Part shown: piece by piece, positions 8,228-16,948 of the stretch
Position numbering within the stretch: position 1 is the stretch's first letter
Layout of the letters: every line of letters starts with the position of its first letter
Assembly (NCBI GenBank): GCA_018260275.1
Contig: JAGLBK010000033.1
Location: 1 to 16,948 of the forward strand
DNA: 16,948 nt
Reading direction: 5' to 3'
Source of the DNA: Deinococcus sp.
Lineage (GTDB): Bacteria; Deinococcota; Deinococci; Deinococcales; Deinococcaceae
Notes under the pieces: model-generated
What the model saw: the letters and a program-made list of their open reading frames with translations, nothing else
Told to the model about the DNA's origin: nothing
Database searches by the model: none
Made by a program: the position numbers and the translations under genes

Positions 8228-8785
8228 TCATCGTTTCTCTCCCTCGCCCGGTTTCTGGCCCGGTTCCTGGCCCACCAGATCGAGCACGCGCAGACGGGCA
8301 ATCCGGCTGATCTCGTGCAGCGCGGCGGCCCGCTCCTCCTCGGGGGTATGGGCCAGTCGGCGGCGCGCGCCCTCGAAGATGGTGTCCTTGGTGTTTTCGC
8401 GCACGCACACCACATATGGAAAGTCGAATTTCTCGTGGTAGGCGGCGTTGAGGCGGTGAAACTCGTCGTATTCCTCGCTGCTGAGGCGGTCCAGCCCGGC
8501 GGAAGCCTGCTCGTGGGTACTTTCCGCCGTGAGTTCACCGGCCAGCGCGGCCTTGCCAGCGAGGTCGGGGTGGGCACGGATCAGCTGGCGCTGGGCCTCG
8601 GCGGTGTCGGCGGCCACGGCGTCTTTGAAGGCGCCCGCTATGGCCTCGGCACTGGCAAAGGGCCGCTGCTGCGCGGCCCACGCGGCGTACTGCGGCGAGT
8701 ATTCCAGCACGCCCGCAAAGTAACGGGTAAATTCCTCGGGACTCAGGGCATTGATTTCTGGCAGACTCAGGGGATGGTGTGGCAT
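8228..8785 (-). CDS. uraD: OHCU decarboxylase (2-oxo-4-hydroxy-4-carboxy-5-ureidoimidazoline decarboxylase)
   Basis: This enzyme carries out the third urate-degradation step, turning OHCU into S-allantoin. The 185-residue protein has the family's AHPDLAGK box with catalytic-type H72, the S-x-x-EQ segment STHEQASAGLDRLS (89-102), and FPYVVCVRENTKDTIFEG (122-139). Family similarity starts at MPHHPLSLPEINALSPEEF, which supports ATG 8785. That ATG has no Shine-Dalgarno sequence but has a GATAAT -10-like box six nucleotides upstream. An in-frame GTG at 8872 overlaps the malic-enzyme stop (GTGA) with AGGTGA six nucleotides upstream; it would add 29 Gly/Ala-rich residues not typical of the family. 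The gene is convergent with hucR (52-nt gap) and separated from uox-uraH by hucR. It completes the urate-to-allantoin set. Confidence 0.93.
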   Translation of the reverse strand: MPHHPLSLPEINALSPEEFTRYFAGVLEYSPQYAAWAAQQRPFASAEAIAGAFKDAVAADTAEAQRQLIRAHPDLAGKAALAGELTAESTHEQASAGLDRLSSEEYDEFHRLNAAYHEKFDFPYVVCVRENTKDTIFEGARRRLAHTPEEERAAALHEISRIARLRVLDLVGQEPGQKPGEGEKR

Positions 8786-8791
8786 GACGGC

Positions 8792-8797
8792 ATTATC
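8792..8797 (-). promoter_or_regulatory. Possible leaderless-promoter -10 box for uraD
   Basis: GATAAT on the minus strand lies six nucleotides before ATG 8785, a position expected for a leaderless transcript. Leaderless messages with a TANNNT-type box just before the start are common in Deinococcus. The -35 position, CTGCTG at a 17-bp spacing, is poor. It competes with translational coupling from the malic enzyme gene. Confidence 0.4.
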
Positions 8798-8868
8798 GCC
8801 GGTAGACCCGTTCCCAGCAGCACCGCCCCCCGCTTCAGCCGCGCCGCGTGCATCAGCTTGCCGCCAGG

Positions 8869-10629
8869 TCACGCCGTCTCACCTGTCCCGTCCCCACTGG
8901 CCCCTTCTCCCTCATTGGCCCCGGCAGGGCGGTACGGCAGATAGTTCGGCTCCCAGGCGCGGGTGCGGACGTACTCGGTCAGCTGGTCCCGGCTCAGGCC
9001 CTGCACCGCCGCCGTCGCCACACCGTCCTTGACCGCCTGCTCGATCACCCACACCGCCACTGTCAGGCTGACCTCGCGCAGCGCCGAAACGGGCGGATAG
9101 GTGCGCTCGGGGTAGTGCTGCGCGGTGTATTCGGCCAGCGCGTAGGCGCTCTGCGCGACCATCGCATCATTGATTTTGGACGCGCCACACAGAATGGCCC
9201 CGAAGCCCAGCCCCGGAAAGATGAAGGCGTTGTTGCCCTGCCCCACCGTGTAGGTCTGCCCGCTTAACTCGACAGGTGCAAACGGACTGCCGGTGCAGAC
9301 GATGGCCTGCCCGCCCGTCCAGCGAAGCACATCCTCGGGCTGGGCCTCGCAGTTGGGCGTGGGGTTGCTCATGGGGAAAATGACCGGACGGGCGGTGTTG
9401 TGCTGCATGGCCCGGACCACTTCCTCGGTAAACGCGCCGCCCACTCCGCTGAGGCCCAGCAGCATGGTCGCGCCACTGTGCTGCACGGTTTCCAGCAGGT
9501 CGGGGTTGTGGCCCATGTTCCAACCGAGCTTGGCCGGGTCGTGGGCGAAGGGCTGCTTGAAGGCTTCCAGCTCGCGGTCATTCTGGATCAGGCCGCGCTG
9601 GTCGAGGACGAACACCCGGTTGGCAGCTTCTTCGGCGCTGAGGCCCGCCTGAATGAGGCCCTGGCGCAGTGCCGTCGCCACACCGATACCGCCCGCGCCG
9701 CCGCCGTGAACCACGATCTTCTGATCGGTGTACTGCTCTCCTTTCAGGCGGCAAGCGGAGAGCAGCCCGGCCAGCGCCACGGCGCCCGTGCCCTGAATGT
9801 CGTCGTTGAAGCTGCATACGCGGTCACGGTAACGCTCCAGCACCCGGAACGCCGCGTCACGCGAGAAATCTTCCCACTGAATGATCGCCTTGGGGTAGCG
9901 TCTGATGACGGCTTCCACGAACTGATCCATAAAGGCGTCGTATTCCTCGCCGCGCAGCCGGGGGTGCTTGGGGCCGAGGTAATGCGGGTCGTCGATCAGG
10001 CTCTGGCGGTCGGTGCCCACGCTGAGTTCCACGGGCAAGGTGCGGTCTGGAGCCACGCCGCCCGCCGTGTACAGGCTGAGTTTGCCGATGCTGATCGCCA
10101 TGCCGCCGTAGCCCTGGTCGCCGATCCCCAAAATGGCGCTGGAATCGGTGGCGACGATCATCCGCACGTCATCCAGCGGCACGTTGGACAGCGCCTTGTC
10201 TACCTCGCCGATGAACTCGGTGTTGACCGAAAACCCGCGCGGCACCCGGTAAATCCGGCTGAATTCCTGCACCGCCTGCCCCACGGTCGGCGTGTAGATG
10301 ATCGGCATCATCTCTTCGAGGTGCTTGCTGATCAGGGCGTAGAACAGCACCTCGTTGCGGTCCTGGAGCGAGCGCAAAAAAGCGTGCTTGTCGATGGGCA
10401 GCTGAGGTTCTTGGTAACGCTGATACAGCCGCTCGACCTGCTCGGCCAGGGTGTCGATGTGCTGCGGCAACAGCCCCAGCAGCCCCAGGTCGCGCCGCTC
10501 CTGCGCGGTAAACGCGGTGCCCTTGTTGAGCAGCGGAATCCGGGTGAGTTCAAAGCCGCTGACCCGGGGAACCAGATAACGTTTCCCCTGCTGGTCGCGC
10601 TTGACATCGTAATAAGGGCTGATGGGCAT
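8869..10629 (-). CDS. maeA: NAD-type malic enzyme (malate dehydrogenase, decarboxylating)
   Basis: This 586-residue enzyme oxidatively decarboxylates malate to pyruvate and CO2. It is of the long SfcA/eukaryotic-like type: PIIYTPTVGQA (109-119) holds the catalytic-type Y112, K183 follows ISIGK, the metal ligands are in WEDFSRDAAF (E253, D254) and NDDIQGTGAVALAGLL (275-290, D277), the nucleotide-binding loop is HGGGAGGIG (308-316), and MSNPTPNCEA and FIFPGLGFGAIL lie toward the C-terminus. GGAGG eight nucleotides before ATG 10629 fixes the start; the open frame continues 31 codons upstream but without a ribosome-binding site. The last about 15 residues are a Gly/Glu-rich tail. It is divergent from the gcl operon and immediately upstream of uraD. 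NAD versus NADP preference is inferred from the family type. Its likely role here is converting malate from malate synthase to pyruvate. Confidence 0.95.
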   Translation of the reverse strand: MPISPYYDVKRDQQGKRYLVPRVSGFELTRIPLLNKGTAFTAQERRDLGLLGLLPQHIDTLAEQVERLYQRYQEPQLPIDKHAFLRSLQDRNEVLFYALISKHLEEMMPIIYTPTVGQAVQEFSRIYRVPRGFSVNTEFIGEVDKALSNVPLDDVRMIVATDSSAILGIGDQGYGGMAISIGKLSLYTAGGVAPDRTLPVELSVGTDRQSLIDDPHYLGPKHPRLRGEEYDAFMDQFVEAVIRRYPKAIIQWEDFSRDAAFRVLERYRDRVCSFNDDIQGTGAVALAGLLSACRLKGEQYTDQKIVVHGGGAGGIGVATALRQGLIQAGLSAEEAANRVFVLDQRGLIQNDRELEAFKQPFAHDPAKLGWNMGHNPDLLETVQHSGATMLLGLSGVGGAFTEEVVRAMQHNTARPVIFPMSNPTPNCEAQPEDVLRWTGGQAIVCTGSPFAPVELSGQTYTVGQGNNAFIFPGLGFGAILCGASKINDAMVAQSAYALAEYTAQHYPERTYPPVSALREVSLTVAVWVIEQAVKDGVATAAVQGLSRDQLTEYVRTRAWEPNYLPYRPAGANEGEGASGDGTGETA

Positions 10630-10721
10630 GGTGTAAACCTCCGTGCCGGGCCAAGAAGAACCCGCTTGAACGATGCCCCGGAAATGACCTGCCGGGAACT
10701 TTGACTTTGACTTGACATTCA

Positions 10722-10750
10722 TTCTTAACAGGCCAGAAGATAATTGTCAA
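10722..10750 (-). promoter_or_regulatory. Promoter for malic enzyme
   Basis: On the minus strand a perfect -35 TTGACA (10750-10745) is followed after 17 nt by TAAGAA (10727-10722). The -10 is only a moderate match. The transcript would have a leader of about 85 nt before the malic-enzyme ATG. The 16-bp dyad ATAATTGTCAAATTAT (10740-10755) lies over the -35 box and could be an operator. Confidence 0.6.
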
Positions 10751-10867
10751 ATTATGAATCTAAATTTTACAGGTTGAAAAATAGTTTACTGAAGAACTAA
10801 TTGTTGAGTTGTTTTATCAAGAAGTCTGGAGAGATAAATTTTATTAGGTAAAAATTATTTTTGTAGT

Positions 10868-10896
10868 TTGACAAATGATCTTTTCGGGACTACGCT
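10868..10896 (+). promoter_or_regulatory. Promoter for the gcl operon
   Basis: A perfect -35 TTGACA (10868-10873), a 17-bp spacer, and TACGCT (10891-10896), a TANNNT -10. Transcription would start near 10903, giving a leader of about 130 nt. A small dyad TTTTA-TTAGG-TAAAA (10839-10853) lies just upstream of the -35 and could bind an activator or repressor. Confidence 0.75.
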
Positions 10897-10917
10897 GAAC
10901 CCAGTCCCACAATCAAG

Positions 10918-10985
10918 CCAGGCCAGTCGAATCGGGCCAGGCCAGTCAGTCGAGCAAGCCAGTCGAGCAAACCAGTCAAGCCGGG
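10918..10985 (+). repeat. Short direct-repeat tract in the gcl leader
   Basis: CCAGGCCAGTC occurs at 10918-10928 and 10937-10947. It is followed by a 13-bp tandem unit: AGTCGAGCAAGCC (10948-10960), AGTCGAGCAAACC (10961-10973) and a degenerate third copy AGTCAAGCC from 10974. CCAGTC alone recurs at 10901, 10923, 10942, 10959 and 10972. The tract lies inside the predicted 5' leader, and a small bulged hairpin, CCGGGCTG-TT-CAGCCGG (10981-10997), follows it. No known riboswitch is recognised. Confidence 0.75.
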
Positions 10986-11035
10986 CTGTTCAGCCGGATC
11001 ACCGTTGAAGCCCCCCAGACCGAGGAGGAGACCTT

Positions 11036-12814
11036 ATGGCCCGCATGAGAGCGATTGAAGCTGCCGTCGAAGTCCTGAAGAAAGAAGGCGTCAGTGTGGC
11101 CTTCGGCGTGCCTGGAGCCGCCATCAACCCGCTGTACGCCGCGATGCGTAAACTTGGCGGCATCGACCATGTGCTGGCCCGCCACGTCGAGGGAGCCTCG
11201 CACATGGCCGAGGGCTATACCCGCGCCCAGGCAGGCAATATCGGCGTGTGCCTGGGTACGTCCGGCCCGGCAGGCACCGACATGATTACCGGCCTGTACA
11301 GCGCCAGCGCCGACTCAATTCCAATTCTGTGCATCACCGGGCAGGCCCCCCGCGCCCGGCTGTACAAGGAAGATTTTCAGGCGGTGGACATCGAGAGCAT
11401 CGCCAAGACGGTGACCAAGTGGGCCGTGACGGTGCGCGAACCGGCGCTGGTGCCCCGCGTCTTTCAGCAGGCGTTTCATGTGATGCGCTCGGGGCGGCCC
11501 GGCCCGGTGCTGATCGACCTGCCCTTCGACGTGCAGATGGCCGAAATCGAGTTCGACATCGAGACTTACGAGCCGCTGGCGGTGTACAAACCCGCCGCCA
11601 GCCGCGCCCAGATCGAAAAGTCGCTGGAACTGCTGTTCAGTAGCCAGAAACCTCTGATCGTGTCGGGCGGCGGCGTGGTCAATGCGGATGCCAGCGCCGA
11701 TCTGGTGACTTTTGCCGAACTGACCGGCATCCCCGTGATTCCGACCCTGATGGGCTGGGGCACGATTCCCGACGACCACCCGCTGATGGTGGGCATGGTG
11801 GGCCTCCAGACCTCGCACCGTTACGGCAACGCCACGCTGCTTGCCAGCGACTTCGTGTACGGCGTCGGCAACCGCTGGGCCAACCGTCACACCGGGAGCG
11901 TCGAGAAATACACCGAGGGACGGCGCTTCGTGCATATCGACATCGAGCCGACCCAGATCGGGCGGGTCTTTGGGCCCGATTACGGCATCGTCTCGGACGC
12001 GGCGGCGGCCCTGAAGCTGATGGTGGAAGTGGCCCGCGAGTGGCGCCAGGCCGGGAAAATCCCCGATTACGGGGCCTGGACCGCGGAGTGCCAGGAGCGC
12101 AAACGCACCATGCTGCGCCGCACCCACTTCGAGCAGACGCCCATCAAGCCGCAGCGGGTGTACGAGGAAATGAACAAGGCGTTCGGCAAGGACACCGTGT
12201 ACATCAGCACCATCGGCCTCTCGCAGATCGCCGCCGCGCAGTTTTTGCACGTGTACCAGCCGAGCCACTGGATCAACTGCGGTCAGGCCGGGCCGCTGGG
12301 CTGGACCATGCCTGCCGCGCTCGGCGTGGTCAAAGCTCGCCCCGACGCCAAGGTGGTCGCCATCAGCGGAGATTACGATTTCCAGTTCATGATCGAGGAA
12401 CTGGCGGTGGGGGCGCAGTTCGGGCTGCCTTACGTGCATGTCGTGGTCAACAACTCGTACCTGGGCCTGATCCGGCAGTCGCAGCGCGGTTTCGAGATGG
12501 ACTATCAGGTGCAACTGGCCTTTGAAAACGTCAATAACCCCGACCTGAACGGCTACGGCGTGGACCATGTAGCCGTGGCCGAGGGCCTGGGCTGCCGGGC
12601 CGTGCGCGTCACCGACCCCGAAAAGATTCAGGAGGGCATCGGGCAGGCACAGGAACTGGCAAAGCAATTCCGCGTGCCGGTGGTGGTCGAGGTGATTCTG
12701 GAGCGCGTGACCAATATCAGCATGGGCACCGAACTGGACAACGTGACCGAATTCGAGGAACTGGCCGAACGCCACGAGGACGCCCCGACGGCGATTGCCG
12801 CGCTGCTGGACTGA
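11036..12814 (+). CDS. gcl: Glyoxylate carboligase (tartronate-semialdehyde synthase)
   Basis: This is a 592-residue thiamine-diphosphate enzyme that joins two glyoxylates to tartronate semialdehyde and CO2. The N-terminal pyrimidine-binding domain contains FGVPGAAINPLY and ARHVEGASHMAEGYTRA. V51 stands where most ThDP enzymes have the catalytic glutamate, which is the known hallmark of Gcl. The C-terminal cofactor motif is GDYDF...VVNN, with GD at 445-446 and NN at 472-473. Length matches E. coli Gcl closely. GGAGGAG lies just upstream of the ATG. It is the first gene of gcl-hyi-glxR-glycerate kinase, the same core order as in E. coli, and is divergent from malic enzyme behind a strong promoter. 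Acetolactate synthase is the main look-alike, but V51 and the neighbours argue against it. FAD binding in the central domain is a family expectation. Confidence 0.97.
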   Translation: MARMRAIEAAVEVLKKEGVSVAFGVPGAAINPLYAAMRKLGGIDHVLARHVEGASHMAEGYTRAQAGNIGVCLGTSGPAGTDMITGLYSASADSIPILCITGQAPRARLYKEDFQAVDIESIAKTVTKWAVTVREPALVPRVFQQAFHVMRSGRPGPVLIDLPFDVQMAEIEFDIETYEPLAVYKPAASRAQIEKSLELLFSSQKPLIVSGGGVVNADASADLVTFAELTGIPVIPTLMGWGTIPDDHPLMVGMVGLQTSHRYGNATLLASDFVYGVGNRWANRHTGSVEKYTEGRRFVHIDIEPTQIGRVFGPDYGIVSDAAAALKLMVEVAREWRQAGKIPDYGAWTAECQERKRTMLRRTHFEQTPIKPQRVYEEMNKAFGKDTVYISTIGLSQIAAAQFLHVYQPSHWINCGQAGPLGWTMPAALGVVKARPDAKVVAISGDYDFQFMIEELAVGAQFGLPYVHVVVNNSYLGLIRQSQRGFEMDYQVQLAFENVNNPDLNGYGVDHVAVAEGLGCRAVRVTDPEKIQEGIGQAQELAKQFRVPVVVEVILERVTNISMGTELDNVTEFEELAERHEDAPTAIAALLD

Positions 12815-12828
12815 AAAGGAGAAGTGAC

Positions 12829-13598
<770 letters not shown>

Positions 13599-13602
<4 letters not shown>

Positions 13603-14486
13603 CACAGAAAGAGAAAATCGGGTTTATCGGGCTGGGCATCATGGGTAAACCGATGGCCGGGCATCTGCTGAAGGCCGGGTACGAGGTCACGGCCAACAAT
13701 CGCAGCCCCGAACCCGTGCAGGAACTGGTGGCCCAGGGCGCAAAAGCCGCCGCGACAGGCAAGGAGGTGGCCGAGCAGAGCGACATCATCATCACCATGT
13801 TGCCCGACTCGCCGCAGGTCGAGGACGTGGCCCTGGGCGCAGGCGGCGTGATCGAGGGGGCAAAAGCGGGGGCGCTGTTCATCGACATGAGTTCCATTGC
13901 CCCCAGCACAGCCCGCAAGGTCGAGGAGGCGCTGTGGGCCAGGGGGGTGGCCGCGCTGGACGCCCCGGTTTCGGGCGGGCAGGTGGGGGCCGAGAGCGCG
14001 ACCCTCAGCATCATGGTGGGCGGCGATGAGGCGGCGTTTGACCGCGCCCGCCCAGTGTTTGAGGCCCTGGGAAAGAACATCGTGCACATCGGCGGACCCG
14101 GAGCCGGGCAGACCACCAAAATCGCCAATCAGATCGTGGTGGCGCTGACCATTCAGGCGGTGGCCGAGGCCATGACGCTGGCCCGCAAATCGGGTGTGGA
14201 CCTGGTGAAAATGCGCGAGGCACTGCTGGGCGGGCTGGCCCAGAGCCGCATTCTGGATCTGCACGGGCAGCGCATCATAGACGGCAATTTCAAGCCGGGC
14301 TTCCGCATCAAGCTGCACCGCAAAGACCTGCGACTGGCGCTGAATGCCGGGCTGGAATCGGGGGTGCCACTGTTTGCGACGGGCGTGGCGGCCAACATCA
14401 TGGATAGCCTGATCGCGCGGGGCGACGGCGACCTGGACCACAGCGGGCTGGCGAAGTTCTACGCCGAACTGAGCGGGCTGGAGTAA
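13599..14486 (+). CDS. glxR: 2-hydroxy-3-oxopropionate (tartronate semialdehyde) reductase
   Basis: This 295-residue member of the 3-hydroxyisobutyrate-dehydrogenase-like family reduces tartronate semialdehyde to D-glycerate with NAD(P)H. The Rossmann motif GFIGLGIMGKPMAGHL (8-23) begins the protein. The substrate-binding motif is DAPVSGGQVGAESATLSIMVGG (121-142, S125-G126-G127) and the catalytic lysine is in GAGQTTKIANQ (K174). The helical C-terminal domain includes FRIKLHRKDLRLAL, also conserved. AAAGGAG precedes the ATG, which overlaps the hyi stop. The operon context separates it from plain 3-hydroxyisobutyrate dehydrogenase; GarR and GlxR cannot be told apart by sequence inspection. Confidence 0.95.
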
Positions 14487-14490
14487 ACAC

Positions 14491-15747
14491 ATGAACCTGC
14501 GTGCGCTGCTGGAAGACACCTACCGGGCGGCCCTGGCGGCGGTCAGCCCGGCGGCCCTGCTGGCCCCGCACCTGAGCGGGCCGCACCCCGATCTTATTCT
14601 GGCGTTCGGCAAGGCCAGCCTGCCGATGGCGCGGGCGGCCCTGAGCGCTTATCCGGGCGTGCCGACGCTGATCGTGCCGCCTGCGGGCACCGCCGACCTG
14701 AGCGCCCCACCGGAAGCAGTGGTCATGCCCGGCAGCCACCCGGTGCCGGATGAACGCAGTGTGGCCGCCGCCGAGGAAGCGCTGAGGCGACTGGGGGAAC
14801 TCCGGGACGACCAGCAGGCTCTAGTGCTGGTTTCGGGCGGCGGCAGCGCCCTGATGGCCGCGCCCGACGGCGTGACGCTGGCGCAAAAGCAGGCGCTGAC
14901 CCGTGACCTGCTGCGGGCCGGGGCCGACATTGGCGAAATCAACACCGTGCGCCGCCACCTCTCGCGCACCAAGGGCGGGCGGCTGGCACAGGCGACGCGG
15001 GCACAATTGCGGGCGCTGCTGCTCTCGGACGTGGTAGGCGACGACATGAGCGTCATCGCCAGCGGGCCAACGGTGCCCGACAGCACGACTTTTGCCGACG
15101 CGCTGGCCGTGCTGGACCGCTACGGCGTCGCTGCGCCCCAGGCCCGCGCCCATTTTCAGTCAGGAGCACCCGATACCCCGGATCAGCTGCCCCACGTCGA
15201 AAACAGGATTATCGGCAGCAACCGCCTGCTGCTCGAAGCGGCGCAGAACTATCTGGAGACGCGGGGTGTCCAGGCCGTCATTCTGGGTGACACCTTCGAG
15301 GGCGAGGCGCGGGAGCTGGCCCGGTTTCACGCTTCGCTGGCCCGCAGCGTGCAGCAGTTCGGTTCGCCGGTCGCAGTCCCGGCAGCAGGCCCAGTGGTGC
15401 TGCTCTCGGGCGGTGAGGCCACCGTGACCCTGCGCGGCAACGGCACGGGCGGGCGCAATCTGGAATTCGCGCTCGCCCTGCTGCTGGCGCTGGGCGAGCG
15501 CGGCCTGTATGCGCTGTCTGCCGGGTCGGACGGCATAGACGGCAGCAGCGACGCGGCAGGGGCCTTTCTGACCCCGGATTCGCTGGGGCGGGCGCGGGCA
15601 CTGGGCCTGGACGCCCACGACTTTCTGGAGCGCAACGACTCGGGCACGTTTTTTGCCGCGCTGGGCGACACGCTGGTCACCGGGCCGAGCGGGCACAACC
15701 TCAACGACTTCAGGGCAATAGCCATTGCCGCACAGCCGCCGGGCTGA
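14491..15747 (+). CDS. Glycerate 2-kinase, GckA/MOFRL family
   Basis: This 418-residue enzyme phosphorylates D-glycerate to 2-phosphoglycerate, delivering the glyoxylate carbon to glycolysis. It is the GckA/TtuD type, not the unrelated GlxK/GarK type used in E. coli. The N-terminal DUF4147 domain shows LAFGKAS (K41), MPGSHPVPDERS (79-90), LVSGGGSALM (113-122) and the NTVRRHLSRTKGGRLA segment (151-166). The C-terminal MOFRL domain shows GGRNLEFALAL (320-330), SAGSDGIDGSSDAAGA (343-358) and TGPSGHNLNDF (397-407). It starts four nucleotides after glxR, with GGAG overlapping the glxR stop region, and is the last gene of the operon. The product could also be described as hydroxypyruvate reductase from old TtuD annotations; kinase is the better-supported activity. 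Confidence 0.93.
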   Translation: MNLRALLEDTYRAALAAVSPAALLAPHLSGPHPDLILAFGKASLPMARAALSAYPGVPTLIVPPAGTADLSAPPEAVVMPGSHPVPDERSVAAAEEALRRLGELRDDQQALVLVSGGGSALMAAPDGVTLAQKQALTRDLLRAGADIGEINTVRRHLSRTKGGRLAQATRAQLRALLLSDVVGDDMSVIASGPTVPDSTTFADALAVLDRYGVAAPQARAHFQSGAPDTPDQLPHVENRIIGSNRLLLEAAQNYLETRGVQAVILGDTFEGEARELARFHASLARSVQQFGSPVAVPAAGPVVLLSGGEATVTLRGNGTGGRNLEFALALLLALGERGLYALSAGSDGIDGSSDAAGAFLTPDSLGRARALGLDAHDFLERNDSGTFFAALGDTLVTGPSGHNLNDFRAIAIAAQPPG

Positions 15748-15778
15748 TGTCCCTGTAACAGAGACGGCCCGTCAGCCC
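15741..15778 (+). terminator. Nested stem-loop ending the gcl operon
   Basis: GGGCTGA (15741-15747, containing the kinase stop codon) pairs with TCAGCCC (15772-15778). Inside, GTCCCTG and CAGAGAC (15749-15765) form a second stem with one mismatch. Only a short TTT follows (15783-15785), so termination may be weak or Rho-assisted. Confidence 0.4.
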
Positions 15779-15783
15779 CGAGT

Positions 15784-15813
15784 TTCACACCATGAACTCG
15801 ATTGCTGTACAAT
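15784..15813 (+). promoter_or_regulatory. Promoter for malate synthase
   Basis: TTCACA (15784-15789), an 18-bp spacer and TACAAT (15808-15813); each box is one base off the sigma-70 consensus. Transcription would start near 15820, about 63 nt before the aceB ATG. It indicates that aceB can be expressed separately from the gcl operon. Confidence 0.65.
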
Positions 15814-15882
15814 GAAAAATAACATTCAAAGTTGAGTTGCTGCTGGCCCCCATTTACGCCCCGATTCAAGGAGTTTCCGAAC

Positions 15883-16948
<1,066 letters not shown>

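Noticed and set aside
10901..10985. CRISPR array in the gcl leader repeats
   Set aside because: Units are 11-13 bp, nearly contiguous and without unique spacers; no cas genes are nearby.
10897..11035. A known metabolite riboswitch (such as glycine) upstream of gcl
   Set aside because: No conserved aptamer core was recognisable; the leader is mostly short direct repeats plus one small bulged hairpin.
11315..12775. A 486-codon open frame antisense to gcl
   Set aside because: The plus-strand frame is unmistakable glyoxylate carboligase; the antisense product is His/Gln-rich without domains.

Overview
The window looks like chromosomal DNA from a Deinococcus-type bacterium. It is GC-rich, has strong Shine-Dalgarno sequences (AGGAGG-like), and carries a uricase gene divergent from a MarR regulator that closely resembles HucR, the urate-responsive repressor of Deinococcus radiodurans. 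The organism call rests on that arrangement and on remembered similarity, not on a search.

Layout. (1) Positions 122-4120, minus strand: an acyl-CoA module read in the order scoA-scoB (two-subunit 3-oxoacid CoA-transferase), an AMP-forming acyl-CoA synthetase, and an acyl-CoA carboxylase. The carboxylase is broken: it has an in-frame TAA and its homology ends abruptly inside the ATP-grasp domain. (2) About 4121-4541: a non-coding stretch with palindromic, repeat-like DNA. (3) 4542-8785: urate uptake and degradation. An NCS2 (xanthine/uracil/urate family) permease, 5-hydroxyisourate hydrolase and uricase are on the minus strand, hucR-like is divergent on the plus strand, and OHCU decarboxylase is on the minus strand. 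An 18-bp imperfect palindrome between uricase and hucR is the likely HucR operator. A clear intrinsic terminator separates the two urate enzymes from the permease. (4) 8869-10629, minus: NAD-type malic enzyme. (5) 10630-11035: an unusually AT-rich divergent control region with one TTGACA promoter each way, several small dyads and a 13-bp tandem repeat in the gcl leader. (6) 11036-15747, plus: a tight glyoxylate-assimilation operon gcl-hyi-glxR-glycerate kinase. (7) 15883 to the window end, plus: malate synthase A, cut off by the window edge, with its own promoter.

How the genes fit together. Urate is imported, oxidised by uricase, hydrolysed by UraH and decarboxylated by UraD to allantoin. 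Allantoin breakdown, encoded elsewhere if present, yields glyoxylate. Glyoxylate can enter Gcl (tartronate semialdehyde), GlxR (glycerate) and glycerate kinase (2-phosphoglycerate), or be condensed with acetyl-CoA by malate synthase to malate, which malic enzyme turns into pyruvate. The window therefore reads as a purine/C2 carbon-salvage neighbourhood next to a decaying acyl-CoA module. I see no RNA genes, no CRISPR array and no complete mobile element. I did not find a clearly undescribed system. The least explained parts are the gcl leader repeat, the AT-rich divergent control region, the uraD start and the truncated carboxylase junction.
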